Shown here piece by piece: positions 4,721-6,140 of a stretch of DNA of 6,140 nucleotides. The stretch is from JAAYZQ01 sp034428935 (lineage in GTDB: Bacteria; Chloroflexota; Anaerolineae; JAAYZQ01), in NCBI GenBank assembly GCA_034428935.1, contig DAOUHB010000134.1, positions 1 to 6,140 on the forward strand, given 5' to 3'. A program made the position numbers and the translations under genes. Positions within the stretch are counted from its first letter, which is position 1; every line of letters starts with the position of its first letter. Below the pieces are notes generated by a model, which saw nothing but the letters and a program-made list of their open reading frames with translations, was not told the DNA's origin and did no database searches.

Positions 4721-5218
4721 ATGAAACGGGTTCAATTCCCGGGCTCCCAGCGCCGCGCGCCGGCGCCCAATTTCCGCCTGGACTCGGCCGCCGGCAAGCC
4801 GGTGGCCCTGGTGGACTATCGCGACCGGTCCAACCTGGTGCTCTTTTTCGCCGACGGCGTCGACGACGAGACGCTGCGGCGGGTCATGGACAACTTTTAC
4901 GCGCGCCGCTTTGACTACCAGGCGCAGAACGCCAGGGTGCTGGCCATCGTCGACGCCCCGCCGCCGGAGGAGATCTCGGCCGGCGAAGGGGCGGAAGCGC
5001 GCTTTTCGGCGGTCCTCGCCGACCCGGGCGGCTCGACCCGGGCCACCTATGCCGGCCTCCTGCCCGGCGAGATAGACGATGGGGCGGCGCTGTTCTTTGT
5101 GCTGGATCGCTACGGCACGCCCCACGTCGCCTTCCTCAGCGACCGGCCGGACGATCCCGCCATCCAGGACGAGTTCATCGACTGGCTCTTTGGCATCGAG
5201 CTCGAGTGCCCGGAGTGA
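4721..5218 (+). CDS. Peroxiredoxin/thioredoxin-fold protein lacking the catalytic cysteine
   Basis: The 165-residue product shows the layout of the AhpC/TSA and thioredoxin-like superfamily: RAPAPNFRLDSAAGKPVALVDY near the N-terminus (an APxFxL-type opening), a strand NLVLFF (38-43), a helix with RRVMDNFYARR, VLAIVDA (73-79), then FSAVLADPGGSTRATYAGL (95-113) and ALFFVLDRYGTPHVAF (123-138) with the usual cis-Pro-region pattern. Where active members have a Cys-containing TPGCT or CxxC motif after the first strand, this protein has ADGVDDE, and its only cysteine is Cys163 near the C-terminus. It has no signal peptide. It is therefore more likely a non-enzymatic, regulatory or binding protein than a peroxidase. 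ATG 4721 is preferred because GGAGGA (4707-4712) lies eight bases upstream. It is monocistronic and convergent with the downstream lipoprotein gene. Confidence 0.8.
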   Translation: MKRVQFPGSQRRAPAPNFRLDSAAGKPVALVDYRDRSNLVLFFADGVDDETLRRVMDNFYARRFDYQAQNARVLAIVDAPPPEEISAGEGAEARFSAVLADPGGSTRATYAGLLPGEIDDGAALFFVLDRYGTPHVAFLSDRPDDPAIQDEFIDWLFGIELECPE

Positions 5219-5222
5219 GGCA

Positions 5223-5253
5223 TCACCGAGTGGCCCGTGGGGCCACCTGGTGA
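5223..5253. terminator. Possible bidirectional terminator between convergent genes
   Basis: Arms 5223-5236 and 5240-5253 are reverse complements at 12 of 14 positions around a GTG loop; the inner TGGCCC/GGGCCA is perfect. The hairpin begins five bases after the stop codon of the plus gene and lies 37 bases past the end of the minus gene at 5290. There is no T-run on either side, so it may instead protect 3' ends. Confidence 0.5.
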
Positions 5254-5289
5254 GAGATAGCCCGATCGCGGAGGGGCGCGAGGGACGCA

Positions 5290-5715
5290 CTACGGGGCGG
5301 CCGGGGTCACGATGCACACGTCGCCGACGCCGGGGACGTCCACCTGCTCTTCCAGCGAGCGTCCATCGGCCAGGGTGGCGCGCACCAGGATGAACCAGTC
5401 GCCGCCCATGGTGAACTCGAGCTCGGCGCGGTACTGCCCGGGCTCCACTTCGGCGGCCGTTGCCAGGACGGGCACCATGCCGGCGTGGGTCATGTTCCCC
5501 TCCAGCTCCACCTGCGCCCCGGTGAGGGGCTGGCCGTCGTCGCCTGTCAGGGTCACCACGACGACGGCCGGGCCGACCTGGGGCGGTTGCGGCTCGACGG
5601 CCGCCCCGACCTCCACGTCCGGCAGGCCGCTGCCGCCCCGGGCGCAGCCGGCGAGCCCAAGGAGCAGCAGCACGGCGAGAGCCCGGCACACGCTCGTTTT
5701 CAGCAGGTCCGCCAC
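5290..5715 (-). CDS. Lipoprotein with FixH/YtkA-like domain
   Basis: The 141-residue product begins MADLLKTSVCRALAVLLLLG and has the lipobox LAGC, so Cys24 should carry the lipid anchor. The mature chain (about residues 30-135) is one beta-rich domain: VVVVTLTGDDGQPLTGAQVE, then NMTHAGMVPV (residues 74-83), then GQYRAELEFTMGGDWFILVRA. This order, with a Met-Thr-His-Ala-Gly-Met element before a GxYxAxxxFxMxGxW segment, matches the YtkA-like/FixH-like family. The His and two Met residues could bind copper, but binding is inferred. The GTG at 5715 is chosen because GGAGGG lies five bases upstream; a nearby ATG at 5720 is in another frame. It is the second FixH-type domain in the window, about 3 kb from the polyferredoxin operon, and may serve the same envelope process or be unrelated. 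Confidence 0.82.
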   Translation of the reverse strand: MADLLKTSVCRALAVLLLLGLAGCARGGSGLPDVEVGAAVEPQPPQVGPAVVVVTLTGDDGQPLTGAQVELEGNMTHAGMVPVLATAAEVEPGQYRAELEFTMGGDWFILVRATLADGRSLEEQVDVPGVGDVCIVTPAAP

Positions 5716-5751
5716 AGCATCCCTCCCCCACTAGCACCTAACCGAGAGCCC

Positions 5752-5806
5752 GTTCGTAGTGCGCGCTTCAGCGCGGTTCTTTGGCGATAAATCGCCCACT
5801 ACGAAC
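5752..5806. repeat. Palindromic element D, full copy with 10-bp terminal inverted repeats
   Basis: GTTCGTAGTG (5752-5761) and CACTACGAAC (5797-5806) are exact inverted ends. Between them are two different dyads, CGCGCT-TC-AGCGCG (5762-5775) and GGCGAT-AA-ATCGCC (5783-5796), separated by GTTCTTT. The 55-bp unit can fold as a three-way junction or cruciform. It lies upstream of the FixH/YtkA-like lipoprotein gene and downstream of the GH4 gene. Confidence 0.8.
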
Positions 5807-5852
5807 CGACAAGCGCAAGCATCTCTCCAACAACCTACTGGCACCCCATCGC

Positions 5853-5883
5853 AGAGCCGTTCGTAGTGCGCGCTTCAGCGCGC
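5853..5883. repeat. Palindromic element D, half copy
   Basis: AGAGCC-GTTCGTAGTG-CGCGCT-TC-AGCGCG repeats 5745-5775 in the same direction with only one base inserted or deleted (an extra C in the first copy). The second dyad and the right terminal repeat are absent, so this is a solo half-element. It begins about 39 bp after the GH4 stop codon on the minus strand and could form the 3' end structure of that transcript. Confidence 0.75.
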
Positions 5884-5921
5884 CATGCCAGCATCTCCCG
5901 TGAGCAACCGCCAGGAGGCCA

Positions 5922-6140
5922 TCAACCGTACGTCCGCAGATCCTCCCGCTCCGCGGCCCACATCTCGTCGAACAACGCCCCGATCTCGGCGGGCGACAGC
6001 ACCGCCGCCGTCAGGGGATCGAGCATCAGCGCCTGGCGGGCCGCCGCCCGGTCGCGCTCCAGCACCGCCCGCACCATCAGCTCGTGGACGTACATGTGCG
6101 CCGCGTCCAGGGCGGCGAGCTGCGGCGGCAGCGGGCCGAA
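5922..6140 (-). CDS. C-terminus of a GH4-family glycosidase (partial)
   Basis: The last 72 residues and the stop codon are present; the gene enters from beyond 6140. The translation runs FGPLPPQLAALDAAHMYVHE, then LMVRAVLERDRAAARQALML, then DPLTAAVLSPAEIGALFDEM, and ends with EDLRTYG. The series L-x-x-L near the start, a helix with AVLERDR, the QALMLDPLTAAVLS motif and the final DEM helix match the C-terminal region of glycoside hydrolase family 4 (NAD- and metal-dependent alpha-glucosidases, alpha-galactosidases and 6-phospho-glycosidases). The catalytic and NAD-binding parts are outside the window, so substrate specificity cannot be told. There is no sign of truncation: the end position and final helix look normal for the family. 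The enzyme is expected to be cytoplasmic. Confidence 0.78.
   Translation of the reverse strand, partial: FGPLPPQLAALDAAHMYVHELMVRAVLERDRAAARQALMLDPLTAAVLSPAEIGALFDEMWAAEREDLRTYG

Noticed and set aside
4523..5737. A 404-codon minus-strand frame
   Set aside because: It is antisense to the peroxiredoxin-like gene and overlaps the lipoprotein gene in another frame; very Arg/Gly-rich.
5745..5883. CRISPR-like repeats
   Set aside because: Only two unequal copies with internal palindromes and no regular spacers; a REP-type element fits better.

Overview
The window looks like high-GC bacterial chromosome, most likely from the Chloroflexota (Anaerolineae-like). This is inferred from a lipoprotein with a very long Thr/Pro spacer, from GC-rich coding regions separated by short palindromic repeats, and from consensus sigma-70-type promoters. 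No rRNA, tRNA, CRISPR array or complete transposase was seen. The taxonomic call is an inference, not a search result.

Layout: (1) 1-88, minus: the first 29 codons of a secreted protein, starting with GTG and a signal peptide. (2) 89-532: no gene seen; a possible minus promoter and two inverted-pair repeat elements. (3) 533-877, plus: a small acidic protein of unknown function, followed by a perfect 13-bp-arm hairpin that probably terminates both convergent genes. (4) 1016-1780, minus: a lipoprotein with a Thr/Pro linker and a four-cysteine C-terminal domain, with an extended -10 promoter and a structured leader. (5) 2003-2075: a symmetrical array of six AACGAAT heptamers. (6) 2140-4258, minus: a two-gene unit encoding a NapH/NosR/FixG-type membrane polyferredoxin with an added C-terminal membrane domain, then a FixH-like protein; its promoter predicts a leaderless mRNA. 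(7) 4342-4414: another inverted-pair repeat. (8) 4721-5218, plus: a peroxiredoxin-fold protein without the catalytic cysteine, behind a near-consensus promoter overlapped by two dyads. (9) 5290-5715, minus: a lipoprotein with a FixH/YtkA-like domain. (10) 5745-5883: two copies of a further palindromic repeat. (11) 5922-6140, minus: the C-terminus of a GH4-family glycosidase.

How the genes may work together: the polyferredoxin and FixH-like genes resemble the fixG-fixH pairing used in cytochrome oxidase or copper-dependent respiratory enzyme assembly. The thioredoxin-fold protein and the second FixH/YtkA-like lipoprotein nearby suggest a loose envelope redox or metal theme. This is inference from neighbourhood and fold. 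The flanking GH4 and Thr/Pro lipoprotein genes appear unrelated.

The most distinctive feature is the intergenic DNA. It carries several different families of short elements built as two palindromes or arms in inverted orientation, like REPIN or MITE elements, often with a 2-nt centre. Whether they are dispersed in the genome cannot be decided from this window.
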